Source: Anabaena catenula FACHB-362
GTDB taxonomy: Bacteria; Cyanobacteriota; Cyanobacteriia; Cyanobacteriales; Nostocaceae
Direction: 5' to 3'
Length of the DNA: 64,000 nucleotides
NCBI RefSeq assembly: GCF_014698735.1
Contig: NZ_JACJTQ010000026.1
Location: 20,082 to 84,081 of the forward strand
A model generated the notes under the pieces. That model worked only from the letters and a program-made list of their open reading frames with translations. It had not been told where the DNA came from and did not search any database. A program made the position numbers and the translations under genes. Of the stretch, positions 46,174-56,200 are shown one piece after another; the first letter of the stretch is position 1; each line of letters begins with the position of its first letter.

Positions 46174-46437
46174 AGTTTACTGCATCATTACTGGTTAGTT
46201 TTAATTGAATCTGTGACATCACATGGTCTAATTGATGTCAAGCGCAAAAATGAACTACAAAATTTGTTCAAAAATTCTAAAATACCGCTGGTAATAGTGA
46301 CAGCTTTCCTTAACCGCAAAGCAATGAAAGAGTATTTACCAGAAATTTCCTGGGAAACTGATGTATGGGTAGCAGAAGATGCAACTCATTTGATTCATTT
46401 CAATGGTGAACATCTTTTGCAACCTGATCAGGTATAG
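46174..46437 (+). pseudogene. C-terminal remnant of a BsuBI/PstI-type restriction endonuclease
   Basis: The open frame from 46174 reads HHYWLVLIESVTSHG, then, after about 40 residues, ISWETDVWVAEDATHLIHFN and GEHLLQPDQV. Both parts match the C-terminal catalytic end of the BsuBI/PstI family (typically a WLxLIEAVTSHGP motif and an IAWETEVWxAxxxxHxIHFNG motif). Full enzymes are over 300 residues; here a TAA at 46171 cuts the frame and the upstream DNA is unrelated. The GTG at 46213 could start a 74-residue peptide, but that would lack most of the fold. No methyltransferase gene is nearby. Confidence 0.75.
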
Positions 46438-46624
46438 AGATGATATCTAACTATAAATCATACAAAACTGCTGACACCTCCTACTCTAGCAAAAATAGAA
46501 AATTCTCAAGAGTTGTATAAAAAATTAGATAGTAAAATGTAAAAAAGTATAACAAACACTCTAAATAATCTACAATCAGGAACTAAACTGTTTTCTTGCC
46601 CTAACTCGGTAAAATAGTATATTT

Positions 46625-47677
46625 ATGCAAATTAATGTCAAAATATTTACTGTTAATAAGCGGTTTCCCTTAACAATTAGTCGAGGAACAACGGCACAAA
46701 CGACAAACATATGGGTGCAAATTTCCGAAGATGGAATTGAGGGTTGGGGAGAAGCATCACCCTTTGGTGTTGGTAATCATCGGCAATCTACTGATACTAT
46801 CCAAGAAAGTTTGCTGCAAATTACACCAATATTGCAAAAATTCCACCCTTGGCAAAGGCAGGAAATTGAAGAATTATTAACTCAAAAGCGGGTTCCTTCG
46901 GCTGTGAGGGCGGCTTTGGATATGGCGCTGTATGATTGGATGGGTAAGAGTGTAAACTTACCTCTGTGGCAAATCTGGGGGTTAAATCGAAATGCTATAG
47001 TTCCAACTTCGGTAACAATTGGCATTAATTCCCCAGCAGGTGCAGCGGCTAGAGCGCGGGACTGGTTACAATTTATGGATGTGAGTTTGTTCAAAGTCAA
47101 GTTAGGTTCAAGCGAAGGGATAAATGCAGATAGACAAATGCTATTAGCGGTGCGTGAAGAAATCGCCGGAAAAGAGTTATTTGTAGATGCTAACGGTGGT
47201 TGGAGTTTAGCAGATGCGATCGCTATGTCTCTTTGGTTAGCTGATTTGGGTATAAAATATATAGAACAGCCACTCCCACGCGGACAGGAAACACATTTAG
47301 CCACTCTCAAGGAGCATTCACCTTTACCCATCTTTGTCGATGAAAGTTGCTTTACTAGCGCAGATATTCCCGAATTAGCCAACTATGTAGATGGTATCAA
47401 CATCAAGCTGATGAAATCTGGGGGATTGAGTGAAGCCATGCGAATGGTACATACAGCGAAGGCGCATGATTTAAAAGTGATGTTTGGCTGTTATTCTGAT
47501 AGTACTTTGGCAAATACAGCAGCATCACAGCTTGCACCCCTAGCTGATTATTTAGATTTAGATAGTCACCTTAACTTAATTGATGACCCCTTTACGGGTG
47601 CATTAGTCAAAGAAGGGCGAATTTTACCGAACGATTTACCTGGTTTGGGGGTACAATATAGTGCGTTTGCCGCTTAA
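46625..47677 (+). CDS. dgcA: Enolase-superfamily epimerase (dipeptide epimerase / DgcA-like)
   Basis: This 350-residue mandelate-racemase/muconate-lactonising-type enzyme is complete. The catalytic KxK is in LFKVKLGSS, metal ligands are in FVDANGGWS, YIEQPLPRG and IFVDESCF, and the second Lys is in INIKLMKSGG. Similar proteins are annotated as L-Ala-D/L-Glu epimerase. However, the overlapping downstream gene is a DUF1611 (DgcN-type) protein. In the described DgcN/DgcA D-glutamate pathway, DgcN acetylates D-Glu and DgcA epimerises N-acetyl-D-Glu to N-acetyl-L-Glu. The gene pair therefore favours that role, though a murein-peptide epimerase cannot be excluded. Confidence 0.8.
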   Translation: MQINVKIFTVNKRFPLTISRGTTAQTTNIWVQISEDGIEGWGEASPFGVGNHRQSTDTIQESLLQITPILQKFHPWQRQEIEELLTQKRVPSAVRAALDMALYDWMGKSVNLPLWQIWGLNRNAIVPTSVTIGINSPAGAAARARDWLQFMDVSLFKVKLGSSEGINADRQMLLAVREEIAGKELFVDANGGWSLADAIAMSLWLADLGIKYIEQPLPRGQETHLATLKEHSPLPIFVDESCFTSADIPELANYVDGINIKLMKSGGLSEAMRMVHTAKAHDLKVMFGCYSDSTLANTAASQLAPLADYLDLDSHLNLIDDPFTGALVKEGRILPNDLPGLGVQYSAFAA

Positions 47678-48707
47678 TCAAAGAATAGCAATTTTACTGC
47701 ATGAAGGACTGAGTGGGGCTAATGGTAAAACGGGGTTATCAATTTTACGCTACAGTGAAGCCCCAGTTGTCGCAGTCATAGATCGGGAGTCTGTTGGTAA
47801 ATCTTTACCAGAATTAACAGGTATCAAGCGCGATGTGCCAATTGTGGCATCATTAGCCGCAGCTTTGCAGTATCAGCCAGAAGTGCTGGTAATTGGTATC
47901 GCTCCCAAAGGTGGTTTAGTCCCAGATAATTACTGGCCTGACATTAAAGATGCTCTGAAAGCAGGAATGTCTTTAGTGAATGGTTTACACACACCTCTAG
48001 CTAATATCCCGGATTTAAATGCCCTACTGAAACCAGGACAAATCATTTGGGATGTGCGAAAAGAACCAGCTAATTTAGATGTAGCTTCGGGGTTAGCACG
48101 GACTCTTCCCTGTCGTCGGGTATTGACGGTGGGTACGGATATGGCTATTGGCAAAATGTCCACTAGCTTAGAATTACATTGGGCTGCAAAATTGCGAGGT
48201 TGGCGTTCCAAGTTTTTGGCAACTGGTCAAACTGGGTTAATGTTAGAAGGTGATGGTGTCGCTTTGGATGCTGTACGCGTAGACTTTGCTGCTGGTGCGG
48301 TGGAACAGCTGGTGATGCGTTTTGGTAAACACTACGATATTCTGCAAATTGAAGGACAAGGTTCTCTATTACATCCTGGTTCAACTGCCACTTTACCTCT
48401 AATTCGTGGTTCTCAACCAACGCATTTAATACTAGTTCATCAAGCTGGACAAACTCATAACCGCAATAATCCTCATGTCCCCATTCCACCGTTACCAGAA
48501 GTAATTCGGATGTATGAAATTGTGGCTAGTGCGGGTGGTGCTTTTGGTACAGTTCCTGTAGTGGGGATAGCTTTAAATACCAGAGATTTAGATGAATCTG
48601 GGGCAAGGAGTGCGATCGCTCAAACTATAGCCGAAACCGGTTTACCTTGTACAGATCCAGTGCGTTTTGGTGGTGGGGTGTTGTTAGATGCAGTCATGCA
48701 GAGTTAA
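47661..48707 (+). CDS. dgcN: DUF1611 protein, DgcN-like N-acyltransferase
   Basis: The 348-residue protein starts with GTG at 47661, 17 bases inside the epimerase gene in another frame, so translation is coupled. It has an N-terminal Rossmann-like part (IAILLHEGLSGANGKTGLSI) and a P-loop-like core (VLTVGTDMAIGKMSTSLELH, ATGQTGLMLEGDG). DUF1611 members described as DgcN are D-glutamate N-acetyltransferases. Together with the epimerase, this would convert D-glutamate into N-acetyl-L-glutamate, an arginine-pathway intermediate. The link is by family and synteny, not proven here. A likely MITE lies 38 bases after the stop. Confidence 0.8.
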   Translation: MRLPLNQRIAILLHEGLSGANGKTGLSILRYSEAPVVAVIDRESVGKSLPELTGIKRDVPIVASLAAALQYQPEVLVIGIAPKGGLVPDNYWPDIKDALKAGMSLVNGLHTPLANIPDLNALLKPGQIIWDVRKEPANLDVASGLARTLPCRRVLTVGTDMAIGKMSTSLELHWAAKLRGWRSKFLATGQTGLMLEGDGVALDAVRVDFAAGAVEQLVMRFGKHYDILQIEGQGSLLHPGSTATLPLIRGSQPTHLILVHQAGQTHNRNNPHVPIPPLPEVIRMYEIVASAGGAFGTVPVVGIALNTRDLDESGARSAIAQTIAETGLPCTDPVRFGGGVLLDAVMQS

Positions 48708-48744
48708 GGCACTAATACCGTTTTTTCGGAATTAAAAGTTAAAA

Positions 48745-48838
48745 TAGGACTTACGCAAAAACTCTCCCTTTCTTCTGATTCCGTCCTTTTCTGTGCCTTA
48801 TCTGCGGTTAGCTATTCCGTAACTCCTGCGTAAGTTCT
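48745..48838. mobile_element. MITE-like element with TAGGACTTACGCA ends
   Basis: Perfect 9-bp inverted ends ACTTACGCA and TGCGTAAGT delimit about 94 bases with no ORF. The TAGGACTTACGCA terminus is very common in cyanobacteria, and a solo copy of the end lies near 8935-8945. A non-autonomous element moved by a transposase elsewhere is likely. Confidence 0.55.
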
Positions 48839-48927
48839 CAACCAGAAGAAAAAAATACACTTTTAAAATGAACCAATTCTAAAATTCTCCGTCACTGGAG
48901 ATATGAAGAGATTTTAGAGGTTGTATT

Positions 48928-49692
48928 ATGTTATTGCCATCACGCCAAGTTTTATTTTTGAGTAGTTTGAGCTTATCCTTACTTATTGGTAATTCTGTAG
49001 CCTTAGCTCAAACTGACGGTGTTGTTGTACCAACAGTACCATCAGGCTCATCAACACCAGTTGATACATCTACAGATACGCCTATTGATACCACATCTGC
49101 TACTGGGGCAAGATTTAGCTGCCAATTCTACAATGGTAAATATACTGTCATGTATCAGCCAGAAAGTCAACCAGGGCAATTTTTTGCTTGGGCTGCACCT
49201 GCTTCTCTAGGTGGTGGTTGGACTCCCCAAAAACGTTGTGAAGCGATCGCATCTCGCTTAGAATTATATCGCCCCGATGGCTTACAAGAACTGGATATAG
49301 CCAGAGAAAATAACGAAAACATTATCTGTGTCACTACTGAAGCTAACTCCGCTTGTCGAATTCTGCTCACAGTACCCCGTGATAAAGACCCCTACGCTAT
49401 TCGCAGCAGTGTTTTCAACAACTTGGCCACTGCTGACAACGGACAGGAAACCATAGCTGTGAATACTTATACTAATCGCGGTAGGGGAGGCACAAACGAA
49501 TTATTCAATTTTGGTCGCACCCTCCTAGGTGGTAATAATCGGGTAAATTCCTCCAGAAGTGGCATTAATTTGAAACCTTTTCTAGATCCCAAAGATGGTG
49601 GTACAGCCAAAAATCTCAGAAATGGAGTATCTATCGGTCGTCAGTCTCAACCACAGAACCGTACTATCCTCAATCCTCGGTTATTCCGCTGA
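48928..49692 (+). CDS. COP23-domain secreted protein
   Basis: The 254-residue product has a signal peptide ending about AQTDG, a Ser/Thr/Pro-rich spacer (about 28-58) and a COP23 domain (FSCQFYNGKYTVMYQPESQP, WTPQKRCEAIASRLELYRPD, IICVTTEANSACRILLTVPR) with conserved Cys. COP23 was first seen as a circadian-oscillating cyanobacterial membrane-associated protein; its function is unknown. The C-terminal tail is Gly/Asn/Arg-rich, probably disordered. It is followed by a strong terminator. Confidence 0.85.
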   Translation: MLLPSRQVLFLSSLSLSLLIGNSVALAQTDGVVVPTVPSGSSTPVDTSTDTPIDTTSATGARFSCQFYNGKYTVMYQPESQPGQFFAWAAPASLGGGWTPQKRCEAIASRLELYRPDGLQELDIARENNENIICVTTEANSACRILLTVPRDKDPYAIRSSVFNNLATADNGQETIAVNTYTNRGRGGTNELFNFGRTLLGGNNRVNSSRSGINLKPFLDPKDGGTAKNLRNGVSIGRQSQPQNRTILNPRLFR

Positions 49693-49752
49693 TGTATGCT
49701 GTATCTTAATTAGCTTTTTTGCGGTGAAATAATTATTAATAAATACAGTTTT

Positions 49753-49795
49753 AGCTTCTTTGTATGTATCTATAAAGAAGCTTTTGCTTTGTTTT
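49753..49795 (+). terminator. Intrinsic terminator after the COP23 gene
   Basis: Perfect 9-bp arms AGCTTCTTT and AAAGAAGCT surround a 12-base loop and lead into TTTGCTTTGTTTTT. The rest of the gap (49796-50022) is AT-rich, with the probable promoter of the next gene. Confidence 0.8.
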
Positions 49796-50022
49796 TAGCT
49801 TGAAAAACTGGCTAGTATAAATTTTTAGTAAAAATATCATGCTATGTCTCGACTATTAAAGGTTTTCATCCTACAGTAATTGGTGAGCAGTTAATAAAAA
49901 GCAGAATTTGTCAAGAGCCAAAAGTAAGAGTATTAATTTATAAGTGACTGTCATCCGGACAGATTGTGCAGTTTTCAGTGTAAATCAATACTAGTGTTAA
50001 AATTTTAACAAGGAACAAATAA

Positions 50023-51945
50023 ATGACAATATCATTTAGCGCACCCAACGACTTATCCGCCGGCGATCGCCCCTATTCTTTAGCGACAGCAGATTTTAAC
50101 AAAGACGGCATCCTCGATGTAGCAGTAGCAAATACTGATGATAAAACAGTATCTATTTTATTGGGTAATGGTGCAGGTAGTTTCAACTTATTTGGTAGCT
50201 ATAGTGTAGGGTCTACATGGAATCCGGTTTCCATAGCTGTATTAGACTTGAACGGTGATGGCAACCTAGACATAGCATCAGCAAACGTAGACTTGTCAAA
50301 TATTCTTGTTGCTAACAGTGATGTCTCCATATTATTGGGTGATGGTACAGGGGCTTTCAGCACAGATCCCATCAACTACCCCAATTATGATGTTTCAGGA
50401 CCAAGTGGGCTGAGTGCGATCGCATTAGGAGACTTCAACGAAGATGGCATTTTAGACCTGGCAGCGGGTACACTTGCCAGCAATAATGTCTCAATCTTCT
50501 TGGGCGATGGTGTATCCAACTTTTCAACTGTTTTTGATTATAGTATTGGTAATACTACCCGTGCGATCGCTCTTGCTGATTTCAACGATGATGGCATTGT
50601 AGACATAGCACAGGTCAAATCCGGTCAAAGCAAAGTCTTTGTGCGATTAGGAATTGGTCAAGGTAGCTTGGGTGAACCAACTTCCTTTGGTACTGCCGCT
50701 GAATTCACCGTAGGAACAGAACCTCGCTCAGTAGCTATAGCAGACATCAATGGTGACGGATACCTCGACTTATTAGTAGCAAACAGTGATGATGATAATA
50801 TTTCATTACTATTAGGCGATGGCACAGGCAGTTTCGGCGCTGCTACCTACTATGCTGCGGCAGATGGTTCTCGCGCTGTAGCTGTAGCAGACTTTGACGA
50901 TGATGGCAAACTTGATCTAGTCGTAGGTAACGAACTCGACGACACTATTTCGGTACTGTTGAATACAACTACCGGAGACAATTTTGTTGGGAATACTGGC
51001 GATAACTACTATGTTGTTGATAATATAGGTGACGAAATTGACGAAGGTTTTAATGGTGGCACAGATACAGTTAGAGCCTCAGTCACATACATCTTGGACG
51101 ACAACGTAGAACGTCTGACTTTAGCTGGAACCAACAATATCAACGGTACAGGCAACGACCTGAATAACAATATCACAGGTAATGAAGGCAATAATATCCT
51201 TGATGGTCGTGGTGGTAACGATTCTCTTTACGGTGAGGCAGGTGATGATACCCTAATTGGTGGTGATGGTAACGACAACCTCTTTGGTGGTCAAGGTGCT
51301 GATGAGCTAATTGGTGGTAACGGCAATGACACCTACTTTGTTGAGGATGCCGGTGACGCAGTTACCGAAAATATCAATGGTGGCATAGACACAGTTAACT
51401 CCTCTGTCTCCTTCATTTTAAGCGACAACGTAGAACGTCTGACTTTAGCTGGAACCAACAATATCAACGGTACAGGTAACGTCCTAAATAACAATCTCAC
51501 AGGTAATGCTGGCAATAATATCCTGACGGGTAATGGTGGCAACGACTATCTTTACGGTCTAGCAGGTAATGATACCCTAATTGGTGGTTTGGGTAATGAC
51601 AACCTCAATGGTGGTGCCGATAATGATATTTTCCGCTTTAATAGCACAAATGAAGGGATTGATAGAATTCAAGACTTTTCATTAGTGGGTACTGACGTTA
51701 TTCAAATATCTGCTAGTGGGTTTGGTAATGCTTTGACTGCAAACGCGGTTCTTGATATTTCTGCTTTCCGTTCTGGTGCAGGGATAACCACAGCTGATAC
51801 TGGCGCACAAAGATTTATTTACAACACTAGCAATGGTGCTTTGTTCTTTGATGCTGACGGGAATGGCGCTGGTAATAAGATTCAAATTGCCGTATTCTCT
51901 GGACTACCTACTCTTAGTAATAGTGACTTCTTTGTTATTGCCTAA
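50023..51945 (+). CDS. Secreted FG-GAP/VCBS-repeat protein with RTX C-terminal region
   Basis: The 640-residue protein has no Sec signal. Residues about 15-315 are integrin-like FG-GAP/VCBS repeats, each with a calcium-type DxNxDGxxD loop (DFNKDGILD, DLNGDGNLD, DINGDGYLD), forming a beta propeller. RTX nonapeptides follow (GGNDSLYGEAGDDTLIGG) in two blocks. The C-terminal sequence FFDADGNGAGNKIQIAVF is the usual end of cyanobacterial type I substrates. An ABC exporter and HlyD lie downstream on the same strand, so it is probably their substrate. An adhesive or cell-surface role is likely. Two segments (51101-51200 and 51424-51525) are near-identical, a recent internal duplication. Confidence 0.9.
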   Translation: MTISFSAPNDLSAGDRPYSLATADFNKDGILDVAVANTDDKTVSILLGNGAGSFNLFGSYSVGSTWNPVSIAVLDLNGDGNLDIASANVDLSNILVANSDVSILLGDGTGAFSTDPINYPNYDVSGPSGLSAIALGDFNEDGILDLAAGTLASNNVSIFLGDGVSNFSTVFDYSIGNTTRAIALADFNDDGIVDIAQVKSGQSKVFVRLGIGQGSLGEPTSFGTAAEFTVGTEPRSVAIADINGDGYLDLLVANSDDDNISLLLGDGTGSFGAATYYAAADGSRAVAVADFDDDGKLDLVVGNELDDTISVLLNTTTGDNFVGNTGDNYYVVDNIGDEIDEGFNGGTDTVRASVTYILDDNVERLTLAGTNNINGTGNDLNNNITGNEGNNILDGRGGNDSLYGEAGDDTLIGGDGNDNLFGGQGADELIGGNGNDTYFVEDAGDAVTENINGGIDTVNSSVSFILSDNVERLTLAGTNNINGTGNVLNNNLTGNAGNNILTGNGGNDYLYGLAGNDTLIGGLGNDNLNGGADNDIFRFNSTNEGIDRIQDFSLVGTDVIQISASGFGNALTANAVLDISAFRSGAGITTADTGAQRFIYNTSNGALFFDADGNGAGNKIQIAVFSGLPTLSNSDFFVIA

Positions 51946-52508
51946 TGAGAGAAGTCTAATTTCATACTAGCCCTGGCAACTACAGTCGCCGCTATACACA
52001 CAAAACCTTCACCAAAAAGCCCTCACTTTAAAAGAGTGGGGAGCTTAGGAAAAAGCAAATCTCCTCTGGCTGTAAGGCTTTTAGCCACGCAAGAGGACTA
52101 CCCTCCTCTCAGGCTGATCCTATGTTTGTTTAGCCACAGACGCTGATTCTGTAAAGCTTTTCAGAACTTAGTGAAGGTATTGTTAGGAGATAATTGATTT
52201 CGTGAAGTTACCGGCTAGATTTGAAAGTTTTGTTGATTTACTGCCAGTTTAAGCTTGCAAATTCAAAAAATTGTGATAGTTTGGTACGATAATATCCAAA
52301 TACGGATGCCCTTGTGATTAAGTTTGACAAGAGCATATTCGGTTATTGCTATGATTTATAGCAAGCATCTAAGCGCGTAGTAAGAAAAAATGGGACGAAG
52401 TTATAGATAACTACGTAACCTTAACCCATAGATAAACTGCCTGCAATCTGTTTCTACTATATTTTTGGACAGCAATTAATAACGGTGGTAACTCTGCTTA
52501 CAAGTGAT
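51946..52508. other. Intergenic region with structured DNA
   Basis: This 560-base gap between the RTX gene and the parvulin-like gene contains the hairpin cluster at 52018-52110 and then AT-rich DNA. I see no ORF. The probable promoter of the secretion genes is in the last 150 bases. Confidence 0.4.
52018..52110. other. Hairpin cluster, possibly a relic IS200/IS605-type end or small RNA
   Basis: CCTCACT and AGTGGGG pair (with one G-T) around TTAAAAG; then TCCTCT (52062) and AGAGGA (52092) enclose a nested GGCT...AGCC stem. Such hairpins occur at the ends of IS200/IS605 elements and in their right-end RNA. No tnpA or tnpB is present. Confidence 0.3.
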
Positions 52509-53219
52509 ATGAATTCAGTTCTGCAATTTGGCGATAGCATACTCACAGCCTCAGAAGTTCTGCAATCATTGGCAAAATACCAGTTAATGCCACTATTGCT
52601 CAGAGAGGTGGTGATTGATCAAGCGATCGCACAGATTGAGTGTACGCCACAAGAAGAGCAACTGGCCTGTGAACAGTTAGCCCAACAATATCAAGGGCGA
52701 CAAGAACAGGTAATAAGTTCCGAACAGTTAAATACTGTCGCTATTCGCCAATTAAAACTAGAGAAGTTCAAAGAAGCGACTTGGGGACTAGATTTAGACT
52801 CTTACTTTTACCAACGCAAAGCTCAGTTGGATCGAGTTATCTATTCTTTAATTACCACTTCTGATATCGGTATTGCCCAAGAAATCTACTTCCGCATCCA
52901 AGAAGGAGAACAGTCCTTTGCTCAACTAGCGCGGGAATACGCCGAAGGCCCTGAAGCCCAAACAGATGGTTTAGTCGGTCCTGTAGAATTACAATCTCTT
53001 CATCAATCTCTAGTCAAAATTTTATCTGTTAGCCAACCACAGCAAGTTTTTCCGCCGACTCAAATAGGAGATCGGATCGTGATTGTGAGATTAGAAAGAC
53101 TACTACCCGCTCAACTGGATAGATCGACGCGTCAACGATTGCTAAACGAACGTTTCCAGGGTTGGCTACAAACACAAACCGCCACACAAAACTGGCAAAT
53201 TCAACCATCAGAAGGATGA
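52509..53219 (+). CDS. Parvulin-type peptidyl-prolyl isomerase of the type I secretion locus
   Basis: The protein (236 residues from the ATG at 52509; a GTG at 52485 adds eight) has an N-terminal SurA/PrsA-like helical region (DSILTASEVLQSLAKYQLMP) and a parvulin domain (AQEIYFRIQEGEQSFAQLAR, EGPEAQTDGLVGPVEL, IGDRIVIVRLERLLPAQL). It lacks a signal peptide, unlike SurA, so it is probably cytosolic. It starts a three-gene set with an ABC exporter and HlyD, 42 bases before the exporter gene. A folding or delivery role for the secreted protein is the natural inference. Confidence 0.82.
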   Translation: MNSVLQFGDSILTASEVLQSLAKYQLMPLLLREVVIDQAIAQIECTPQEEQLACEQLAQQYQGRQEQVISSEQLNTVAIRQLKLEKFKEATWGLDLDSYFYQRKAQLDRVIYSLITTSDIGIAQEIYFRIQEGEQSFAQLAREYAEGPEAQTDGLVGPVELQSLHQSLVKILSVSQPQQVFPPTQIGDRIVIVRLERLLPAQLDRSTRQRLLNERFQGWLQTQTATQNWQIQPSEG

Positions 53220-53261
53220 ATTGGCTGAAATATTAACCATAGTAAATTAATTTTCATAAAC

Positions 53262-56200
53262 ATGACTTATATTAAGAACGTTTTTGAAGAATTTCTCATC
53301 ACTGTTGAAGGATTTGAGCAATTATCAGCAGCGGAAGCAAACAATCTATTATCACAACAGCAAGCTTTACGCTACCGTATAGGTCAAAAAATCATCAGTA
53401 AAGAAAAACTACCTGATCGCATAGCAATTCTTTACGAAGGACGAGTCAGGCTGTTGGCATATGATCCCCAGACACAATTGCCAATTACTTTAAAAATACT
53501 AGAACCGGGAGCAATAATTGGCGAGATTAGTTTATTGCGGCAGATTGCTTGTGAAACAGCGATCGCATCCACCGAAGTCATCTGCTTAACTTTCAGCACA
53601 GTAGATTATTTACATCTTCTGTCCCAGAATCCAGCATTTGCCAATGCGCGTCAAAACTCTAGTCACCTGATAGAAATATTCGATGTTATTAGCCCGCAGT
53701 TAGCCCAACAAGCTAACGCTGGTTTAAATCTCAAAGAAATCTCTCAACAAGCTTTATTAGGCGCGAAAATACATCAACTCCCACAAGGAAAAACCCCTTT
53801 TAGCCAACTAGACAGTGGTAGTATCTGGTTTGTTAGCGGTGGTGGTACAGTAGCTAATTTTCCGCCCGGTTCTCGGTTAGAATCTACCAGCGCCAAAGAT
53901 GTTTTGGAAGTAACGGGGAATGTTCCTGCTCGTTTACTGGGTATAAATCCCATAGATTTATTATTCCTGGATGATCATCAAGCAGAGCCGGAAATTCCAG
54001 CCAATCAAAGAGCAATTATCGATGAGTTAGAAATTCCCTACGCCACAACAGAGGAAGTTTTCCCATCACCATCTGACACACCACAAGTTAAGCAAAAACA
54101 TCAAAACTACCCATTTTTTCGCGGACAGGGCGAATTAAATTCTACCCTGGCTTGCTTCCAAATGCTCGCCAAGCACTTAGGAATTCCCCTGCGGAAAGAG
54201 GTAGTGCGTCGCATCTTAAACGAGCAAATTAAACGCCAAACTGGTATATCCTTTCAACTTTGCGCTTATTTAGCCGAATTAATCGGACTCAGATCTCAAT
54301 TAGTAGATGTTCCCGCTGCTTCCATCACACGCATCCCTACACCAGCACTAATTCAATATAGTGATAGTTATGCTGTTATCTATGCAGTAGATGCCAATAC
54401 AGTAGTTTTGGGTGTGCCATCTAGAGGCATTATCCGCTGCAAACCGGGCAAACTACTAGAAGAATTAGAAACTGATGACAGTAATTTGCAGCCGCAAGCC
54501 AGGGTATTACTACTCAGCGCCACCCAAGAAACACCCCAAGAACGCTTTGGGTTACGCTGGTTTTTACCCTATTTATCAAAATACCGACGAGTACTTATAG
54601 AAGTATTTATTGCTTCTTTTTTCGTACAACTGGCAGCTTTAGCCAATCCCCTAGTTATTCAGTTAATTATTGATAAAGTCATCGTCCAAAATAGTATTAA
54701 TACCCTGAATGTTTTAGGAGTTTTACTATTAGCAGTTGGTGTATTTGAAGCAATACTAACTACACTGCGGACTTACTTATTTGTAGATACCACCAACCGT
54801 ATTGATATGAGTTTGGGGTCACAAATTATTGACCACTTACTGCGGTTGCCACTACGCTATTTTGAACGCCGACCGGTTGGTGAACTATCTACTCGCATCA
54901 ATGAATTAGAAAATATTCGCCAGTTTCTCACAGGTACGGCGCTAACCGTGGGATTAGATGCATTGTTCTCGGTAGTTTATATCGTTGTCATGCTGTTTTA
55001 CAGTTGGCAACTAACCATAGTCGGTTTAGGAACAATTCCCCTATTTGTGGTGATTACATTAATTGCTGCCCCCACAGTCAGCCGACAGTTACGAGCCAAA
55101 GCTGAACGCAACGCCGAGACTCAATCTTATTTAGTTGAGGTCATGTCAGGCATTCAAACAGTGAAAGCGCAAAATATCGAATTGCGATCGCGCTTTTCCT
55201 GGCAAGAACGTTACGCTCGGTTTGTGGCCGCAGGCTTTAAAACTGTGATCACTTCCACCCTGGCTAATTCAACTAGTCAGTTTCTCAACAAACTCAGCAG
55301 CTTACTAGTTTTGTGGGTAGGAGCTTATTTGGTATTACAAGGAGAGTTAACCCTAGGGGAATTAATCGCCTTTAGAATTATTTCCAGTTACGTGACTAGC
55401 CCAATATTACGTTTGGCACAAATCTGGCAAAACTTCCAAGAAACCGGGTTATCTTTAGAACGTCTCAGCGATATTGTTGATACACCACAAGAAGCAGAAA
55501 TAGACAAGAACAACATTCCCTTACCTGCAATCTCTGGTGCAGTTAAATATGAAAACGTTTCTTTCCGATTTGCCCCTAGTGGACCACTGCAACTGAATAA
55601 TGTTAGCCTCGATTTCCAGGCTGGTAAATTTGTCGGTATTGTTGGTCAGAGTGGTTCAGGTAAAAGCACAATGATGAAGTTGCTGCTGAGACTTTATAAC
55701 ATCGAGTCCGGCAGAATTTTAATCGATGGTTACGACATTAGCAAAGTAGAACTTTATTCCCTACGTCGGCAAATTGGTGTCGTTCCTCAAGATCCGTTGT
55801 TGTTTGATGGCACAGTTCAAGAAAACATTGCCCTGACCAATCCTGAAGCGACAACAGAGGAAATTATCGAAGCCGCGCGGATTGCTGTAGCCCATGAATT
55901 TATCATGAACTTACCCAATGGCTACAACACACGAGTAGGTGAAAGAGGTTCAGCCCTTTCTGGTGGACAAAGACAGAGAATTGCCATCGCCCGTTCGATT
56001 TTACAAAAACCCAAATTATTAGTTTTGGACGAAGCTACCAGCGCCTTAGATTATCCCACCGAAAGACAAATAGGACTCAATTTAGCCAGAGCATTTCAAG
56101 GAACTACCGTCTTCTTTATTACTCACCGTCTGAATACTGTTAGTAATGCAGATGCGATTATCGTCATGGATGCCGGTAGGGTAGTAGAGCAAGGTAGCCA

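Noticed and set aside
46121..46220. Short minus-strand frame MSQIQLKLTSNDAVNFIEQV... opposite the restriction-enzyme remnant
   Set aside because: It has no recognised family and overlaps a frame with clear homology.
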